DNA from: Asticcacaulis biprosthecium C19
GTDB lineage: Bacteria > Pseudomonadota > Alphaproteobacteria > Caulobacterales > Caulobacteraceae
Direction of reading: 5' to 3'
NCBI RefSeq assembly: GCF_000204015.1
Contig: NZ_GL883080.1
Location: forward strand, 1 to 64,000
Length of the DNA stretch: 64,000 nucleotides
The stretch's first letter is position 1. Each line of letters starts with the position of its first letter. Shown piece by piece: positions 42,201 to 51,859 of this stretch. Made by a program: the position numbers and the translations under genes. The notes under the pieces were generated by a model. That model had not been told where the DNA came from. It ran no database searches and saw only the letters and a list, made by a program, of their open reading frames with translations.

Positions 42201-45200
42201 GACGCGGTGAACGGCGGGGAGGGCGATGATACGATCTCCGGAGGTCTCGGCAACGACACTGCCAGCTATGGCGGGAACCGCATCTACTATTCCGTCGTTC
42301 AGGATGGCCTCGGCGGCTACGCCGTCGTCGCCAATCGCTCCAGCGAAGGTGAAGACGCACTGAACGGCGTCGAAACCGCAGCCTTCAACGACCTGAGTCT
42401 GGCGCTCGACAACACCACGGCGGGCGAAATTCACACCGGCGACGCCGATGGCAACAGCCTGTCGGGCGGTGGTCTCGACGACAGCCTGGTCGGTCTCGAT
42501 GGCAATGACACCCTGTCGGGCGGCAATGGCAATGACATCGTCCGCGGCGGTGACGGTGACGACAGCCTCCTGGCCGGTTCCGGCAATGACGTCGTCTACG
42601 GCGATGCCGGCGATGACCAGGTCGCAGCTGGTGCCGGAGAAGACCAGGTCCGTGGCGGCGCGGGTGACGATACCCTGCTGGGTGAAGGTGACAATGATAC
42701 CGTCTACGGCGACGGCGGCACGGACAGCCTGTCGGGCGGCGATGGCGCCGACCAGCTTTTCGGCAATGGCACCCTGAGCGGCGGCGAAGGCAATGACCTG
42801 GTCCGCGGCAGCGGGACGCTGTACGGCGACGGCGGCGATGACAGCCTCGAACTCACGGGCAGCGCCACGGTGTTTGGTGGCGCCGGCAACGACACCGTGT
42901 CGGAGCTGTGGCCCTATTTCGCTGACCACGCCATCTCTGGCGAAGCCGGCGACGATGTCGTTACGTCCGGCTACGGCAATGACACGCTCAGCGGTGGTAT
43001 CGGCAACGATACGCTGGGCGGTGGTGACAATGACGACAGCTTGGCGGGCGACGACGGCGATGATCAGTTGGACGGCGGCAACAGCTATGACCGCATCGAA
43101 GGCGGCGACGGCAATGACACCCTCTTTGGCGGTGCTGGCGATGACCGGCTGTTCGGCCAGGCCGGCAACGATGTCTTCCATGCCCAGGGCGGCAATGACA
43201 AGATCTATGGCGGTGGCGGCGTGGATGTCGCCCACTACAGCGGCAATCGCAACGACTATACGATCGTCGAGGATAATGGCGTCATCATTGTCACCGACAA
43301 CCGCGGCGGCGCACCCGAAGGCCAGGATACACTTTACGGCGTCTACACCCTGGTGTTCACCGATGGCGATTATCAGGGCACACCGAACTACGGTTACAAC
43401 TATACCGGTTCGGCGCTCAACGACACCATCACCGACCATTCCAGCGAGGACGTGACCTCCGATCGCCCGGGCTCCAACGACGTCAGTTCTGGTGACGACA
43501 CTATCCGGGCGGGCGCTGGAAACGACCTGGTCTCCGGACTGGCGGGCGCCGACGAAATCCACGGCGAGGACGGCGACGATACGATCGACGGCGGTACCGA
43601 GCCCGACCTGATCTACGGCGAAGCCGGCAGTGACGTTCTGAACGGTGGCGACGAAGACGACCGTCTCGACGGTGGCGCCGACAACGACGCCCTCAGCGGC
43701 GGCGGCGGCGAGGACTATCTGCTGGGCGGTGAAGGCAACGACAATCTGGCGGGCGGCGATCAGGACGACCTGATCGAAGCCGGCGCCGGCAGCGATACCC
43801 TGACCGGTAACAGCGGTGCTGACACCCTGTACGGTGAAGGCGACCACGATCTCATCTCGGACAGCGACGGCGATAACCTGGTGTTGGGAGGTGACGGCAA
43901 CGACACCCTCACCGGCACGGGCGATCTGCGCGGCGAGGCCGGTGACGACGTCCTGACCGGCGGTACTGCGACCAGCCTGAGCGGCGGCGAAGGCAACGAT
44001 TCCCTGAGTGGTTCAGGCGCCATGAACGGCGGCGACGGCGATGACCTGATCACGGTCAGCGCCCTGGCCGACACCGTCGACGGTGGTCTCGGTGACGATA
44101 CGGTCGTCATGAGCGGCGACCGTGCCGGCTACGCCCTGATGGCGGTCGATGGCGGCGGCTATGCCGTCGTGCGCCTGGCGGACCTGTCGGCCGACCTGAT
44201 CAGCGATGTCGAACATCTGGTCTTTGCCGATGGTGAAGCGGCGTTGTCGGGCGGCGATATCGTCACTGGCGCGGACGACAGCAATGATCTGACGGGTACG
44301 GCCTTCGACGACTCGATCGCGGGCGGCCTCGGAGATGACACGGTCACCGGCCTGGCCGGCAATGACCTGCTGTTCGGCGGTGACGGCAACGACGATATCG
44401 CGGCCGGAGACGGCCATGACCATGGCGATGGCGGTGCCGGTGACGACAGCCTAGCCGGCGGACTCGGAAGCGATGTTCTGCTGGGCGGTCTGGGCCACGA
44501 CGCGGTGAGCGGCGGCAGCGATGACGACCGGCTCGAAGGCGGTGACGGCGTCGATACCCTGCATGGCGACGATGGCGATGACAACCTGTTCGGCGGCAAC
44601 AGCAGCGACGTCTTGAACGGCGATGCTGGCAATGACACGCTGGACGGAGGCGCCGGTAGCGACTTTATCTGGGGCAGTGAAGGCGACGACGTGGTCAGCG
44701 GTGGGGCCGGCGATGACGGTCTGGCCGGCGATGACGGCGCCGACAACCTCAGTGACGCCAGCGGCGACAACACCTTAGTCGGCGGTGCCGGCAACGACAC
44801 TCTGTCCGGCACCGGTACGCTGGACGGCGGTGACGGCCAAGACGTTGTCAGCGGCTCAGGCACGCTCACCGGCGCAGAGGGCAACGACTCGCTTTCGGGC
44901 AGCGGCTCCCTGTCCGGGGATGCCGGCGCGGACGTCGTGACGGGCGGCGCCAATGCCGATGTGCTGGATGGCGGTACTGACAATGATACGGTCTCCGGTA
45001 ACGGCGGCAATGATGACATCACTGGCGGTACGGGCGACGACGCCCTGACCGGCGGGGCGGGCAATGACACCTTGTCGGGCGGCGACGGCGGCGATACGGC
45101 GATCTTCGCCGGGGCGCGTGACCAGTACACCATCGTTTCCGACCAGGCCGGCGGTTACGTCATCGTCGACAACTTCCCGGAAAATGGCGACGAAGGCACA

Positions 45201-47903
45201 GACCACTTCTCGGGCGTCGAATACCTGCAGTTTGCCGACCAGACGATTGACGTCACGGCCTCGAACTTCGGCATCATTATCGACGGCAGCGCGATCGCCG
45301 ACAACAAGACCGGTACCTCGGGCAACGACTTCCTGCGTGGCTTCGGCGGCCAGGACACCCTGACCGGTCTCGACGGTAATGACACCCTGATCGGCGACGA
45401 CGACGCCGACCAGTTGTCGGGCGGCAATGGCGAAGACGTGCTGAACGGGGGTTCGGCGGCGGACAACCTGGCCGGCGGCAGCGGCAACGACACCTATGCC
45501 GTCGACGACACTGCCGACCTGATCGTCGAAAGCGACGGTGGCGGGACCGATCTGGTCTTGTCTGACGCGGCCGACTACGTCCTGGCGGATCACGTCGAGA
45601 ACCTCAGCCTGCAAGGCCCCGGCCATATCAACGGCACCGGCAATGCTCTGAACAACCTGATCACCGGCAATGACGGCAATAACCTCCTGACCGGCGGTGC
45701 AGGTAACGACACCCTCACCGGTGGACTGGGCGACGACACGTTTGCCGTCAGTGGTCTGCGCAGCGCCTATCACGTCACAGTTTCGGGCGGTGTCTACACC
45801 GTCAACGGCACGGATGGCACCGATACGGTCAGCGGCGTCGAGAATATCGAATTTGCCGACGGCACCTTCGCCATCGCGGCCATCCTGCAGGTCGCCCCGG
45901 TGGCCGCCAGCCAGGCCATCGGCAACGGCGTTGAGGGCGAAGTCATCACCGGCGCCATCGCCGCGACCGATGCCGAAAATGACGCCCTGACCTACAGCAT
46001 CGTCTCCGGACCGGCTCATGGCACGATCACCGCCTTCGATGCGGCGACCGGCGCCTTCACCTACACGCCGGACGCTGGCTACTATGGTCCGGACAGCTTC
46101 ACCTTCCGCGCCAATGACGGCTATGCCGACAGCGATATCGCCACGGTCTCGCTGACCCTGTATCACTTGGTACAGGGTGACGGCGGTGACAACACCCTTG
46201 CGGGCTCCGGTCTGGATGAGGTTGTGCGCGGCCTGGGCGGCCATGACAGCCTCGACGGCGGCACGGGTCTTGATACCCTGTCCGGCGGCGCCGGTAACGA
46301 CACCTTTGTCATCGCCGACGGCGATACCGTGGTGGAACTTGCCGACGAAGGCACGGATACGGTTGAGGCTTCGATCACCTATGGGCTCACCGCCCATGTC
46401 GAAAACCTGACCCTGACCGGTGCGGCGGCCATCAACGGCACCGGCAACGCTGGCGACAATGTTCTGACCGGCAATGCGGGGAACAACCTGCTGAGTGGCG
46501 GCCTGGGCAACGACACCTATGTCGTCCAGAATGCCGGTGATGCGGTCGTTGAGGCCTTGGGCGAGGGGACGGACGCCATCATCGCTTCGGTCAGCTACAC
46601 CCTGGCCGGACGCGCGGTCGAGGCCCTGACCCTGACCGGCTCCGCTGATCTGACCGCGACAGGTAACAGCCTCGCCAATATGCTCAGCGGCAATGCCGGT
46701 CATAACCTGATCGATGGCGGCGCCGGCAATGACACGATGGGCGGCAGCGGCGGAAACGACACCTATGTCGTCAACACCACCGGCGACGTGGTCAACGAAA
46801 ACGCCGATGAGGGCAGCGATACGGTCCGCGCGGCGGTCACCTTCACCCTCGGCGCCAACCTCGAAAACCTGGTCCTGACCGGCGTCGCCAACATCAACGG
46901 CATCGGCAACGGCCTGGGCAACAGCCTGACCGGCAACGCTGCGGTCAACGTCCTGGCGGGCGGGCTGGGTGACGACAGCTACTACGTCCAGACGCTGGGT
47001 GATGACGTCCTCGAAATCCTGGGTGAGGGCACGGATGTCGTCTTCGCTTCGGTCAGTTACGACCTGAATGGCCGCCACGTTGAGACCCTGACCCTGACCG
47101 GTTCGGCGAACATCGACGGCACCGGAAACAGCCTGGCCAACATGCTGAACGGCAATGCCGGCAACAATTTGCTGGATGGCGGCGCGGGCTACGATACCTT
47201 CGCTGGCGGCGACGGAAACGACACCTATATTGTCAACCTGTCGTCTGAAACCGTGACCGAAGGGCTGAACCAGGGCACCGATACCGTCCTCTCCTCAGCC
47301 ACCTTCAGCCTGGGCGATCACCTCGAAAACCTGACCCTGACGGGTACGGCCAATATCAAGGCTACGGGCAACGGGCTGAACAACGTCCTGACCGGCAATG
47401 ACGGCATCAATACCCTAACGGGCGGTCTGGGCAACGACAGCTACTATGTCCAGAACTCGACCGACAATGTTGTCGAAAATGCTGGCGAAGGCACAGACCT
47501 TATCCTGTCCAGCGTCAGCTACTCCCTGCTGGGGCGTCTGGTCGAAACCCTGCAACTGACCGGCGCCGACAACATCGACGCCACCGGCAACAACCAGGTC
47601 AATACCCTGATCGGCAACGCCGGCAGCAATACACTGAACGGCAAAGGCGGGGCGGACATCCTGATTGGCGGTCTGGGCGCCGACATCTTCCTGTTCGAAG
47701 CCGGCAGCCGTGCCGATACGGTGACTGACTTCAACGGCAGCGATGGCGATAGCGTCAATATCAACGCCTATACCCATGGCGTCGCCAATGCTGGCCTCGT
47801 CACCCAGGTCGGCAGCGATACGGTCATCACCCTGGGCGCCGGCAATGTCATCACTCTGCAAGGTGTCAACACCGCCGACGTCCTGGGCCATATCGTTTGG
47901 TAA
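33267..47903 (+). CDS. giant RTX calcium-binding repeat protein 2, 4878 aa, paralogue of protein 1
   Basis: The build is the same as its upstream paralogue but with five HCBP-like modules at the N-terminus (near 33380-33610, 33890-34130, 34410-34650, 34950-35190 and 35460-35700). The modules carry a striking [19 protein letters not shown] core; the third and fourth are almost identical. Twelve punctuation modules of about 55 residues, one Ig/cadherin-like domain (about residues 4207-4299), three A/B tail dyads and the same C-terminus ending in GHIVW follow. From about 38.9 kb to the stop it is collinear with gene 1 at an almost constant offset of 14.91-14.94 kb. Start: the ATG at 33267 matches gene 1; an ATG at 33261 is equally close to GGGA. 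Predicted to be exported by a type I system and to fold on extracellular calcium. Confidence 0.9.
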   Translation: MVDYNGTSGNDNFGGTVEDDTIRGNTGDDILGGGAGNDVFVFEEGDGNDLIDVQNFAAADIDTIVIEGALTIDDVWMERVQSYNPYYGYGYFDLVIHYGSQGDTITLRGQFNNQLIGVTTYNAVQTLTIGGQTVSLISDLELFGGNIGALVQGTDGNDTLWGEDGADPIYGYGGHDLIDAGTGNDVIYAGTGNDTVTGGTGDDQIYASTGSDRLVFRVGDGSDTIYVSDADVTDADVIEILGNLTLTNVWFQRTQSYHPSYGYGYYDLVIHYGDQGDSITLVGQYYNQLFGVATYNEIRTLIVGGVEYDIVSHLDLRGTAAGETIQGNGGNDTLVGLDGNDGLYGYVGNDSIDGGGGNDALSGHQGADTLIGGAGDDQIYGGTGDDRYVFTVGDGDDTINVQDYGAGDQDVIEITGDITIDDVWFQRVQSYNPYFGYIWQDLIIHFGDSGDSIYLSGQFQRHYFGSTAYNEITTLVLNGVAYDLVDHLNLRGTDGGEYVLGNDGNDTLTALDGNDYVYGYEGNDIADGGGGIDTVYGAAGADTITGGTGNDQLYGGAGNDSFVFAEGAGNDTLLVQDYAAGDEDVIVIEGDLTIDDVWFERAQSYNPYFGYIWQDLIIHYGDAGDTIYLSGQFQRHYFGNTNYNEIATLVVGGIAYNIVNHLNLRGTEASESVLGNSGNDTLTGFGGNDYLYGYTGNDIEDAGAGNDTVYGAEDVDTLIGGTGNDQLYTGSGNDIVRFSEGDGNDTIFVQNSAAADSDTIELLGDLTINDVWFERTASYNPWYGNVWQDLVLHYGEGTDSILLAEQFRNDIHGNTAYNWIDTLIVGGVTYSLRDGLSFRGTAGADPVVASNGDDRISGLEGNDTIYAYEGDDTITGGLGNDLIYGYGGIDVALYDGQASDYTVTVNGDTTTVTDNRDGSPNGTDTLQGVELIEFAEQDAATGPVTRIGTAGNDTLTGGDFGDSIYGYDGDDVVTAGGGRDVVYGGAGADSLDLGAGDDTVDGGAGNDTVLGGDGHDSLSDTSGVNLIEGGAGNDTIVSGGTVNAGDGLDSVTGTAATTDSLSGGAGNDTLRGGSGDTMNGDDGDDLVDATAQAGGTAGSLSGGTGNDTLLASGGNSDGSVNTVDGGAGADSITGGAYGDSLIGGDEDDVIRGDGGNDAVNGGAGLDTILINGNRADFTLVRDSETGVITLTDNRNGAPQGIDTITGAEVLRFNDLDVTYEGRSLTGTELVDTLTGSAANDTITALGGNDVINGNGGADSVDAGAGDDSVTTSYQNDSVLGGDGNDTIAASTGDNNVDGGSGNDSLTAGSGADTFDGGDGADYIHVGSGLNQVTGGLGNDTIYATGSVSGGDGADHINADQAVTFGATLSGGAGNDTLFATQNNTGTINVLDGGDDHDYIEGGNYADSLIGGSGNDSLWGYGGADTIAGDDGADYIHAGAGLNLISGGIGNDTIYATGTADGGDGNDFMNADQAVAYGATLTGGAGDDSLTGTQNNTTSDNSVDGGLGNDTVRGGNNRDSLFGGSGNDTLYGFGGDDTIDGGSGIDIVYISGNRSSFTITETEDGDVIVAGSTTTDYLTGIEVIRFNDQDVSYQGLTLNGGVNGETLTGSAAGDTINGAGGGDRLEGEGGRDSLSGDAGNDSLYGGAGGDSLAGGDENDLLLGESGNDSLSGGAGDDEIGAEAGDDQVDGGTGRDTVLVDGNASDFTISVDTLSGAVTLTDNRDGSPVGSDTLTGVELIRFNDEFVALAGNTGVVVPGDGVSNVLSGGLGNDSLYGYEGGDQISAGVGNDLIEGGDGADLVYGGDGNDTGLGGEGNDQLLGDRGQDSLDGGTGQDLLWGGVASDTLTGGEGHDTLYGETGNDSLVGGEGNDYLNDSSGSNTFAGGGGNDTLYGNGTLSGGDGDDQVTVYGTGYGDAGNDSVDGVSGDQSLYGGAGDDKLRGMAGADLLDGGDGNDILQGDSAQDGDDTIAGGSGYDVAIYSGTASDYTISTVAGVTTVTDNRPGAPEGTDVLTGVELLMFDDGEYELIAPATGIVVTGTGADDVIPGPAPFHDLDLTGNDTVDAGSGGDRVEAGGGHDVVLGRLANDVLEGGYGADTLIGGSGDDTLLGDTGHDVLYGSDGAAGGYSDDADGNTDGHPDFDRDSLDGGQGNDTLIGGNGEDRLSDWVGNNLLQGGDDGDTLLGNGTLEGGAGGDNITGYGSLKGEAGADTINAYTGATAEGGEGGDYLSGAAPGGVDGSQTLLGGAGNDTIAANWGDDSAAGGDGDDVMTGYYGQDTLQGDAGNDSISDNSGNNSLSGGDGNDQLTGGDSDDTLSGNGDDDTLTGALGNDSLDGGAGQDVAMLSGNRAVYSVIQDGAGGYHVVNNRGSDGSDRISSIETVRFADADLVVSSANTGAILTGDNTPSTLTGSAFDDSLTGGTAADVIVAAAGNDIVSGGEGGDSLDGGAGFDVLDGGADHDSIVGGTGEDSVLGGDGNDVLDGGDDADTVSGGAGDDTASGGAGHDVVSGGAGTDALDGGLGNDTVTGNGTLSGADGNDSVDGSGQVSGDAGNDTVAGSGGVADGGEGDDQVRSYGGTGRGGDGNDTLLGYAAHSGQSADEYLDGGIGQDALYGYGGSDTLIGGQNDDTLSGGSGNDILYGGSGADRAYFAGNLGSYTVTTDGDNHVSIAGQGYAISYTVDEDGFVVGAAVVTGYDGTDVLYGVEALVFGDTELALLPYSNVGLELNGTSGDDIIIGDIGNDTMAGNGGHDRLTGDQGDDSLSGNDGNDVLYGDGGNDNLAGGEGQDHLYAGEGNDAAGGGDGNDTIDGSHGGDTLGGGLGDDSLLGGTGEDIVLGEDGNDTLSGGDGANLLSGGEGADSITNSGTGLASGNAGDDWLWGNGQLLGDAGNDTLYAWSEAFGDSEADVLYIVGGGTGDGGSGNDTLAGWDPYSSDGAQTLDGSTGDDVVSGNHSDDSLLGGTGNDTVSGGTGNDTIDGGDDNDAVNGGEGDDTISGGLGNDTASYGGNRIYYSVVQDGLGGYAVVANRSSEGEDALNGVETAAFNDLSLALDNTTAGEIHTGDADGNSLSGGGLDDSLVGLDGNDTLSGGNGNDIVRGGDGDDSLLAGSGNDVVYGDAGDDQVAAGAGEDQVRGGAGDDTLLGEGDNDTVYGDGGTDSLSGGDGADQLFGNGTLSGGEGNDLVRGSGTLYGDGGDDSLELTGSATVFGGAGNDTVSELWPYFADHAISGEAGDDVVTSGYGNDTLSGGIGNDTLGGGDNDDSLAGDDGDDQLDGGNSYDRIEGGDGNDTLFGGAGDDRLFGQAGNDVFHAQGGNDKIYGGGGVDVAHYSGNRNDYTIVEDNGVIIVTDNRGGAPEGQDTLYGVYTLVFTDGDYQGTPNYGYNYTGSALNDTITDHSSEDVTSDRPGSNDVSSGDDTIRAGAGNDLVSGLAGADEIHGEDGDDTIDGGTEPDLIYGEAGSDVLNGGDEDDRLDGGADNDALSGGGGEDYLLGGEGNDNLAGGDQDDLIEAGAGSDTLTGNSGADTLYGEGDHDLISDSDGDNLVLGGDGNDTLTGTGDLRGEAGDDVLTGGTATSLSGGEGNDSLSGSGAMNGGDGDDLITVSALADTVDGGLGDDTVVMSGDRAGYALMAVDGGGYAVVRLADLSADLISDVEHLVFADGEAALSGGDIVTGADDSNDLTGTAFDDSIAGGLGDDTVTGLAGNDLLFGGDGNDDIAAGDGHDHGDGGAGDDSLAGGLGSDVLLGGLGHDAVSGGSDDDRLEGGDGVDTLHGDDGDDNLFGGNSSDVLNGDAGNDTLDGGAGSDFIWGSEGDDVVSGGAGDDGLAGDDGADNLSDASGDNTLVGGAGNDTLSGTGTLDGGDGQDVVSGSGTLTGAEGNDSLSGSGSLSGDAGADVVTGGANADVLDGGTDNDTVSGNGGNDDITGGTGDDALTGGAGNDTLSGGDGGDTAIFAGARDQYTIVSDQAGGYVIVDNFPENGDEGTDHFSGVEYLQFADQTIDVTASNFGIIIDGSAIADNKTGTSGNDFLRGFGGQDTLTGLDGNDTLIGDDDADQLSGGNGEDVLNGGSAADNLAGGSGNDTYAVDDTADLIVESDGGGTDLVLSDAADYVLADHVENLSLQGPGHINGTGNALNNLITGNDGNNLLTGGAGNDTLTGGLGDDTFAVSGLRSAYHVTVSGGVYTVNGTDGTDTVSGVENIEFADGTFAIAAILQVAPVAASQAIGNGVEGEVITGAIAATDAENDALTYSIVSGPAHGTITAFDAATGAFTYTPDAGYYGPDSFTFRANDGYADSDIATVSLTLYHLVQGDGGDNTLAGSGLDEVVRGLGGHDSLDGGTGLDTLSGGAGNDTFVIADGDTVVELADEGTDTVEASITYGLTAHVENLTLTGAAAINGTGNAGDNVLTGNAGNNLLSGGLGNDTYVVQNAGDAVVEALGEGTDAIIASVSYTLAGRAVEALTLTGSADLTATGNSLANMLSGNAGHNLIDGGAGNDTMGGSGGNDTYVVNTTGDVVNENADEGSDTVRAAVTFTLGANLENLVLTGVANINGIGNGLGNSLTGNAAVNVLAGGLGDDSYYVQTLGDDVLEILGEGTDVVFASVSYDLNGRHVETLTLTGSANIDGTGNSLANMLNGNAGNNLLDGGAGYDTFAGGDGNDTYIVNLSSETVTEGLNQGTDTVLSSATFSLGDHLENLTLTGTANIKATGNGLNNVLTGNDGINTLTGGLGNDSYYVQNSTDNVVENAGEGTDLILSSVSYSLLGRLVETLQLTGADNIDATGNNQVNTLIGNAGSNTLNGKGGADILIGGLGADIFLFEAGSRADTVTDFNGSDGDSVNINAYTHGVANAGLVTQVGSDTVITLGAGNVITLQGVNTADVLGHIVW
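39645..39692 (+). repeat. thrombospondin-type-3-like Asp/Asn loop inside giant protein 2
   Basis: It encodes the same [16 protein letters not shown] loop as the copy at 24708-24755. Identity of 47 of 48 bases, in genes whose other codons differ at many synonymous sites, points to recent gene conversion or strong constraint. Confidence 0.6.
46270..47710 (+). repeat. six 80-residue tail repeats (three A/B dyads) of giant protein 2
   Basis: The alternation is as in gene 1: [72 protein letters not shown]. Repeats at the same position in the two proteins are more alike than neighbours within one protein, so the block predates the gene duplication. Confidence 0.75.
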
Positions 47904-47908
47904 CAGCC

Positions 47909-47937
47909 AACGCCCGGCCCTGAACAGGCCGGGCGTT
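47909..47937 (+). terminator. hairpin terminator of giant gene 2
   Basis: A perfect 11-bp stem AACGCCCGGCC / GGCCGGGCGTT with a 7-base loop begins 6 bases after the stop. The T-run is weak (TTATT), but the stem is very stable. Confidence 0.75.
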
Positions 47938-47942
47938 ATTAA

Positions 47943-48200
47943 CTACAGTCCCAGTTTCGTCTCGACGTACGTCAGGGCCTCGTCCTTTGCGGAAACGTGT
48001 CGCGAAGGCGGCCTCGAGCCTTGCCTCGAGTTTGGCAACCGTCGCCGCTTGGGCTTCGAAGTTCAGGCTGTCGGTGGCTAGGAAGGTGCGGGTTGTTCAA
48101 GTCCCAATGTGTCGGCCAAGTGTTTGAGATCAGTCATGACCAGCCGGCCCTCGGGCAGGATGACGGAATAGAGCAGGGCGACATAGGTTGTAATGAGCAA
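47943..48200 (-). pseudogene. decayed DUF1697-family gene fragment
   Basis: Read on the minus strand from about 48200, one frame gives TYVALLYSVILPEGRLVMTDLKHL..., then a stop or frame change, then ATDSLNFEAQAATVAKLEAR... and, after another shift, a short tail ending at a TAG at 47943. The first two pieces match the start of DUF1697 proteins (TYVALLR-, MADLRALAE, ATGNLVFEA, ARLEAAF), recognised by eye. At least two frameshifts and loss of most of the roughly 180-residue protein mark it as a remnant. It lies immediately behind the giant gene 2 terminator. Confidence 0.6.
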
Positions 48201-48266
48201 AGTCTAGCGGCTTGAAAACGCGCGGGCAATGTGTTCTTATTTTGTTCTGTAATTTTGAGATGCAGA

Positions 48267-48851
48267 ATGTCCGCCCTTTCCTTATTCGACCTTTTTGAGC
48301 CGGAGCCCGTACCGGGTCTCAGCTATCGCGAAGACTATATCACGCCGGCTGAAGAGTCTGAGTTGATCGCGCAGATCGACCGCCGGCCATGGTCGCTGGA
48401 ATTGATGCGGCGGCGGCAATGGTATGGCTGGGCCTATGACGACGCGGCACCGGCGCAATACCAGGCACAGCCGATGGAGGAGTGGCTCAACCTTCATGCC
48501 AGACGGCTACATGCCGACGGCTGGTTTGCCGGCGTGCCGCAGCGTGCCTTGATCAACGACTATGAGCCGGGGCAAGGGATCGGGGCGCACAAGGACCGGG
48601 ACATCGACCATATCCGGTCGGTGGCGATCCTCAGCCTGGGTTCGGCGGTGATGATGGATTTTACCCGGCCGGGTCACGTGACGCGGTCGCACTATCTTCG
48701 CCCGCGCAGCCTGGTGGTGATGACGGGCGAGGTGCGTGAACACTGGATGCATGGTATTGCCGGCCGCAAGAGTGACCGGGTCGGCGGTCTGGTGTTGCCG
48801 CGCGCCCGGCGTCTGTCACTGACCATGCGCTACGCGGCAGATGAGCGGTAG
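48267..48851 (+). CDS. AlkB-like Fe(II)/2-oxoglutarate dioxygenase
   Basis: A 194-residue member of the AlkB family, which oxidatively removes alkyl groups from nucleic acids. Visible motifs are NDYEPGQGIGAHKDRD with the H-x-D iron ligands, the distal histidine in EHWMHGI and the 2-oxoglutarate-binding RRLSLTMRYA (R-x-S-x-T-x-R pattern). The ATG at 48267 is preferred to an upstream TTG-type extension lacking family similarity. It is closer to the short AlkB homologues than to E. coli AlkB; the substrate (DNA, RNA or protein) is not deducible. It ends one base before the convergent pseudouridine synthase gene. Confidence 0.88.
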   Translation: MSALSLFDLFEPEPVPGLSYREDYITPAEESELIAQIDRRPWSLELMRRRQWYGWAYDDAAPAQYQAQPMEEWLNLHARRLHADGWFAGVPQRALINDYEPGQGIGAHKDRDIDHIRSVAILSLGSAVMMDFTRPGHVTRSHYLRPRSLVVMTGEVREHWMHGIAGRKSDRVGGLVLPRARRLSLTMRYAADER

Positions 48852-49613
48852 CTACCTCCGCGTCCCTGCCTTGATCATAGCCTCGCGCTCGTCCGGCGTC
48901 ATAAACCGCCACTGGCCTTCCGGCAAATCGCCCAACTGTAAAGGTCCGATACGGTCGCGATACAGGTCAGTCACCCTTAGTTCCACCATGTCGCACATGC
49001 GGCGGATCTGGCGCTTGCGGCCTTCCTTCAGTACGAAGGTCAGGCTCTGCGGTCCGGTCTGGGTGATCTCGGCGGGTTTCAACTTGCGCCCGTCCAGTTC
49101 CAGGCCGTGACGCAGCCAGGCCAACTTGGCCTCGATGATCTGGCCGCGGACCTGGACGTGGTAAGCCTTGTCCAGTTCCGAGTCGGGACCAATAACCGCC
49201 TTGGCGAGGACACCGTCCTCCGACAGAACCAACAAACCATGCGAATCCTTGTCCAGTCGGCCGATCGGCGCCAGTTTCGAAGTCTGGTCGGGATAGACAT
49301 CGGCCGGACCAAAGACATTGGCGCGACGGATCATGCGCACCGCCGGCGTCTCGCCGGGTTCCGGTTGGCCCGAGACGATGCCGATCGGCTTGTTGTAGAT
49401 GACGGTCATCGGCAGGGTTTCGCCGCGATCCAAGGTCACGGTCTGGCCGGGTAGGATCTTGCGGCCGGCATCGCGAACGGTTTCGCCAGCAATGGCGACA
49501 CAGCCTTCTTCGATCAGGGTGTCGGCTTCGCGGCGTGAACAGACGCCGCTTTGGGCCAGCCACTTGTTCAGCCGAACCGGTTCGGCGCCGTCATAAGTTT
49601 TGCTCAGGGACAT
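48852..49613 (-). CDS. RsuA/RluF-family rRNA pseudouridine synthase
   Basis: A 253-residue enzyme that isomerises uridine in ribosomal RNA. The N-terminal S4 RNA-binding domain is VRLNKWLAQSGVCSRREADTL (residues 13-33). The catalytic motif GRLDKDSHGLLVLSEDG (about residues 118-134) carries the active Asp, and the C-terminal part has EGRKRQIRRMC. The QIRRMC...VTDLYRDRIGPLQLGDLP end is closer to RluF (23S) than to RsuA (16S), but the target site is not certain. It is divergent from the M23 gene, with 46 bp between starts. Confidence 0.88.
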   Translation of the reverse strand: MSLSKTYDGAEPVRLNKWLAQSGVCSRREADTLIEEGCVAIAGETVRDAGRKILPGQTVTLDRGETLPMTVIYNKPIGIVSGQPEPGETPAVRMIRRANVFGPADVYPDQTSKLAPIGRLDKDSHGLLVLSEDGVLAKAVIGPDSELDKAYHVQVRGQIIEAKLAWLRHGLELDGRKLKPAEITQTGPQSLTFVLKEGRKRQIRRMCDMVELRVTDLYRDRIGPLQLGDLPEGQWRFMTPDEREAMIKAGTRR

Positions 49614-49659
49614 AGCGCGGTCCTAGCGAAATTTGCGCGCTTGCGCTAGTCACAGACGG

Positions 49660-50325
49660 ATGAGCGATGTTTTCGACCGTTATCACACCTGGCTCGCCGC
49701 GCGCACGGAGCGCCCCGCCGAAGTTATCCGCGGCCTGCACGGTGACTGCGACCGGGTGCGCCTGGATGCCGAAGGTCTGGCGGCGAAGAATTGGCCGGTG
49801 AATTTCCCCGCCGACTTGCCGGTACAGAAGGGCGATCGCCTGGCCTGGGGCGGCTATGACGAGGATCGCGCGATTTATGACAGCCCGGTCTTTGTGCCGG
49901 AATCGGGGGAGCCACGTACCATCCATCTCGGCATCGACATCTTTGCCGCTGCCGGGAGCGAGGTCCTCGCGCCACTGGCCGGACGGGTGCACAGCTTCCA
50001 GGACAATGCCAATGTCAAGGATTACGGCCCTACGATCCTGCTGGAACACGCGGTTGACGGCCTGACCTTCTGGACCCTCTATGGGCACCTGAGTCGCGAG
50101 AGTCTGGACGGATTAAGCATCGGCCAACCCGTGGAGACTGGCGATCGTATCGCCTGGCTGGGGGCGGCGGATGTGAATGGCGGCTGGACCCCACACCTGC
50201 ATTTCCAGGTCATTCTGGATATTCTGGACAAGTCGGGCGACTATCCCGGCGTCTTCAAACGCAGCGAACGCGACCAGTGGAAGCGGATATGCCCTGATCC
50301 GGCAGGTTTGCTGGGGCTAGCCTGA
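49660..50325 (+). CDS. M23 (LytM-like) metallopeptidase domain protein without export signal
   Basis: A 221-residue protein with the Zn ligands of M23 peptidases: HLGIDIFAAAGSEVLAP (His and Asp, about residues 89-105) and HLHFQV (about 177-182), with TILLEH and GHLS segments between. No signal peptide or membrane segment is present, which is unusual for a peptidoglycan hydrolase. The closest layout I know is the M23 domain fused to aminotransferase/phosphotransferase proteins, so a cytosolic or non-wall role is possible. The ATG at 49660 is used; a GTG-type extension to 49633 is unsupported. Confidence 0.82.
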   Translation: MSDVFDRYHTWLAARTERPAEVIRGLHGDCDRVRLDAEGLAAKNWPVNFPADLPVQKGDRLAWGGYDEDRAIYDSPVFVPESGEPRTIHLGIDIFAAAGSEVLAPLAGRVHSFQDNANVKDYGPTILLEHAVDGLTFWTLYGHLSRESLDGLSIGQPVETGDRIAWLGAADVNGGWTPHLHFQVILDILDKSGDYPGVFKRSERDQWKRICPDPAGLLGLA

Positions 50326-50351
50326 TGCCGCTGTGAGGCGGCCGTTTAGGT

Positions 50352-50538
50352 AAAAGGGTTGTCTACAGATAAGCCAGATAAGCCAGATGGGCAGAGCTAT
50401 AAGTATCAGTATTTGCTAATATTTTTTTATATCTTCGACGAGCTATACTCGTCAGTAAGCCTTTCAGTACATGACACTGGCGGTCCTCAGATACGCTGTT
50501 CATCTGACTTATCTGGCTTATCTGTGGACAACCCTTTT
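50352..50538. repeat. 187-bp element bounded by 38-bp inverted repeats (MITE-like)
   Basis: The left arm 50352-50389 and right arm 50501-50538 are inverted copies matching at 36 of 38 bases. They begin with AAAAGGGTTGTCTACAG and include a doubled AGATAAGCC. The 111-bp centre is clearly AT-richer than the flanks and contains a small hairpin (GACGAG-CTATA-CTCGTC). No protein is convincingly encoded. The whole could fold into one long stem-loop or be a non-autonomous mobile element; it sits between the ends of two convergent genes. Confidence 0.65.
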
Positions 50539-50570
50539 TCAGACTCTGTCGCTGCACATCAGCTTCAAAA

Positions 50571-51146
50571 TTACGTCTGTCGATACGGCTCATAGGTATA
50601 GTATTTCGGCCGCTGATCAATTCGCACATGGAGCCAGGATACGCCCAGCCCTGATGTGCTGAGCCAGAAATGCCGATCGCATTGCAGCCAGCCCTGCACG
50701 GTTTCGCCGATATGGTGCCACAACGCCGTCGCTTGCCCCATGGGCGCTGTTCGCAGGAAGCTGGCCAAATGGGTGTACATAGCGCCTTCGGCGATGTCGC
50801 AAGGCACGACCAAATCCGCATCCCGGCCCAGACTTTCGAACACGATGACATTTGTGCCTGGCGGTATGGCGTCGAATTGTGCCGCAAAAGACTGCGGATT
50901 GGCCTTTCGCTTCGCCAGGGCAGGGGCGGGCGTAACGACGCACTCGAACGGTTGGCCGACAGTCTTGGCCGACCAAACCGGAGTTTCCCAGAAAAAGGCG
51001 TCAAACGGAATCCCTGCCAGGGCCTCGGAAAAGGTGCGACTAAATTCCGGATCCGACGCCCATCGATGAGCGACCTCTATGCAGGACAGGTCTGAGAAAC
51101 GCAGGCGCAATCCATCGCCAACTGTATCGGTCAGGATGCTGGCCAT
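50571..51146 (-). CDS. DUF6940-like protein, last gene of the mod operon
   Basis: A 191-residue soluble protein. The conserved-looking stretches FDAFFWETPVWS, VIVFESLGRDADLVVPCD, THLASFLRTAPMGQATALW and the closing STSGLGVSWLHVRIDQRPKY match what I remember of DUF6940; the function of that family is unknown to me. The ATG at 51146 is embedded in the modC stop (TGATG), so it is translationally coupled to molybdate transport. A GTG one codon upstream is an alternative start. Confidence 0.7.
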   Translation of the reverse strand: MASILTDTVGDGLRLRFSDLSCIEVAHRWASDPEFSRTFSEALAGIPFDAFFWETPVWSAKTVGQPFECVVTPAPALAKRKANPQSFAAQFDAIPPGTNVIVFESLGRDADLVVPCDIAEGAMYTHLASFLRTAPMGQATALWHHIGETVQGWLQCDRHFWLSTSGLGVSWLHVRIDQRPKYYTYEPYRQT

Positions 51147-51859
51147 CACACCCTTATCCCCGCCTTCAAAGCCGCACGCGCCAGGGCTTTCAACTCGGCC
51201 TCGCTCAGACCCTCTACCTCGGTGGCAAAGTCAGTCTCCGGCACATCGATCAGCCGCCCCTTCGACAGCCGCAAAACCCGGTCGGCCAGACGCTCGATCT
51301 CGAAGGCATCGTGGCTGACATACAAAACCGGTAAGGTCTTGCCGATCGCCGCGATCACCGGGATCAAGCCCGCCTTGGCGTCGCCGTCCAGGCTGGACAG
51401 GGGCTCATCCATCAACAAAACATCCGGCGCCGACAGCAGGGTGCGGGCAATCGCCACCCGCTGGCGTTCACCGCCCGACAGTTTCGTCACGCCACGGCCC
51501 AGTAAACCATCGATACCGGTCTGGGCCACGATCTTGTCGAAATCCACAGCCGCATCCGAGCGATAACGAGCATAGTCGAGATTGCCCTGAACGCTCAGGT
51601 GCGACAGCAGCGACGGTTCCTGAAACACGTAGCCGATCCGGCGCTGATGCACCGGGGTGAACCTTGCATCGTCCTGCCAGACCGCATCACCGATCCGAAC
51701 GCGCCCGTTCAGTTGCACCAACCCGGCGATGGCGCGCAAAAGCGTGGTCTTGCCCGAGCCTGACGGCCCCCAGATCGCGGTTACACCCTGGGCCGGGACA
51801 CTGAAAGTCGCGTCCAGCGCAAAGCCGCCAACCGAGCCGCAGAGCGAAACCTCAATCAC
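51146..51859 (-). CDS. modC: molybdate ABC transporter ATP-binding protein ModC (short form)
   Basis: The ATPase of the molybdate importer. It has Walker [10 protein letters not shown] (about residue 31), Q-loop [20 protein letters not shown] (the SVQGNL part is ModC-typical), signature [14 protein letters not shown], Walker [13 protein letters not shown] and switch His (VSHDAFE). At 237 residues it ends soon after the ABC domain and lacks the C-terminal Mop/TOBE molybdate-binding domain of full-length ModC (about 350 residues). The start is a GTG at 51859, overlapping modB by 8 bases. Confidence 0.88.
   Translation of the reverse strand: MIEVSLCGSVGGFALDATFSVPAQGVTAIWGPSGSGKTTLLRAIAGLVQLNGRVRIGDAVWQDDARFTPVHQRRIGYVFQEPSLLSHLSVQGNLDYARYRSDAAVDFDKIVAQTGIDGLLGRGVTKLSGGERQRVAIARTLLSAPDVLLMDEPLSSLDGDAKAGLIPVIAAIGKTLPVLYVSHDAFEIERLADRVLRLSKGRLIDVPETDFATEVEGLSEAELKALARAALKAGIRV

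Noticed and set aside
18249-47903. Repetitive DNA that could be mistaken for a CRISPR array or satellite.
   Set aside because: The repeats are codon-phased, imperfect 27-bp (nine-codon) units with protein-level conservation; there are no unique spacers of constant length and no cas genes.
50352-50538. DnaA-box-like TTGTCCACA in the inverted repeat as an origin of replication.
   Set aside because: Only one poor match per arm, position 3 is wrong, there is no cluster and no dnaA, parAB or repABC genes nearby.
50359-50595. Small frames inside the inverted-repeat element (also 50471-50662).
   Set aside because: They follow the repeat structure, have no ribosome site and cross the palindrome arms.
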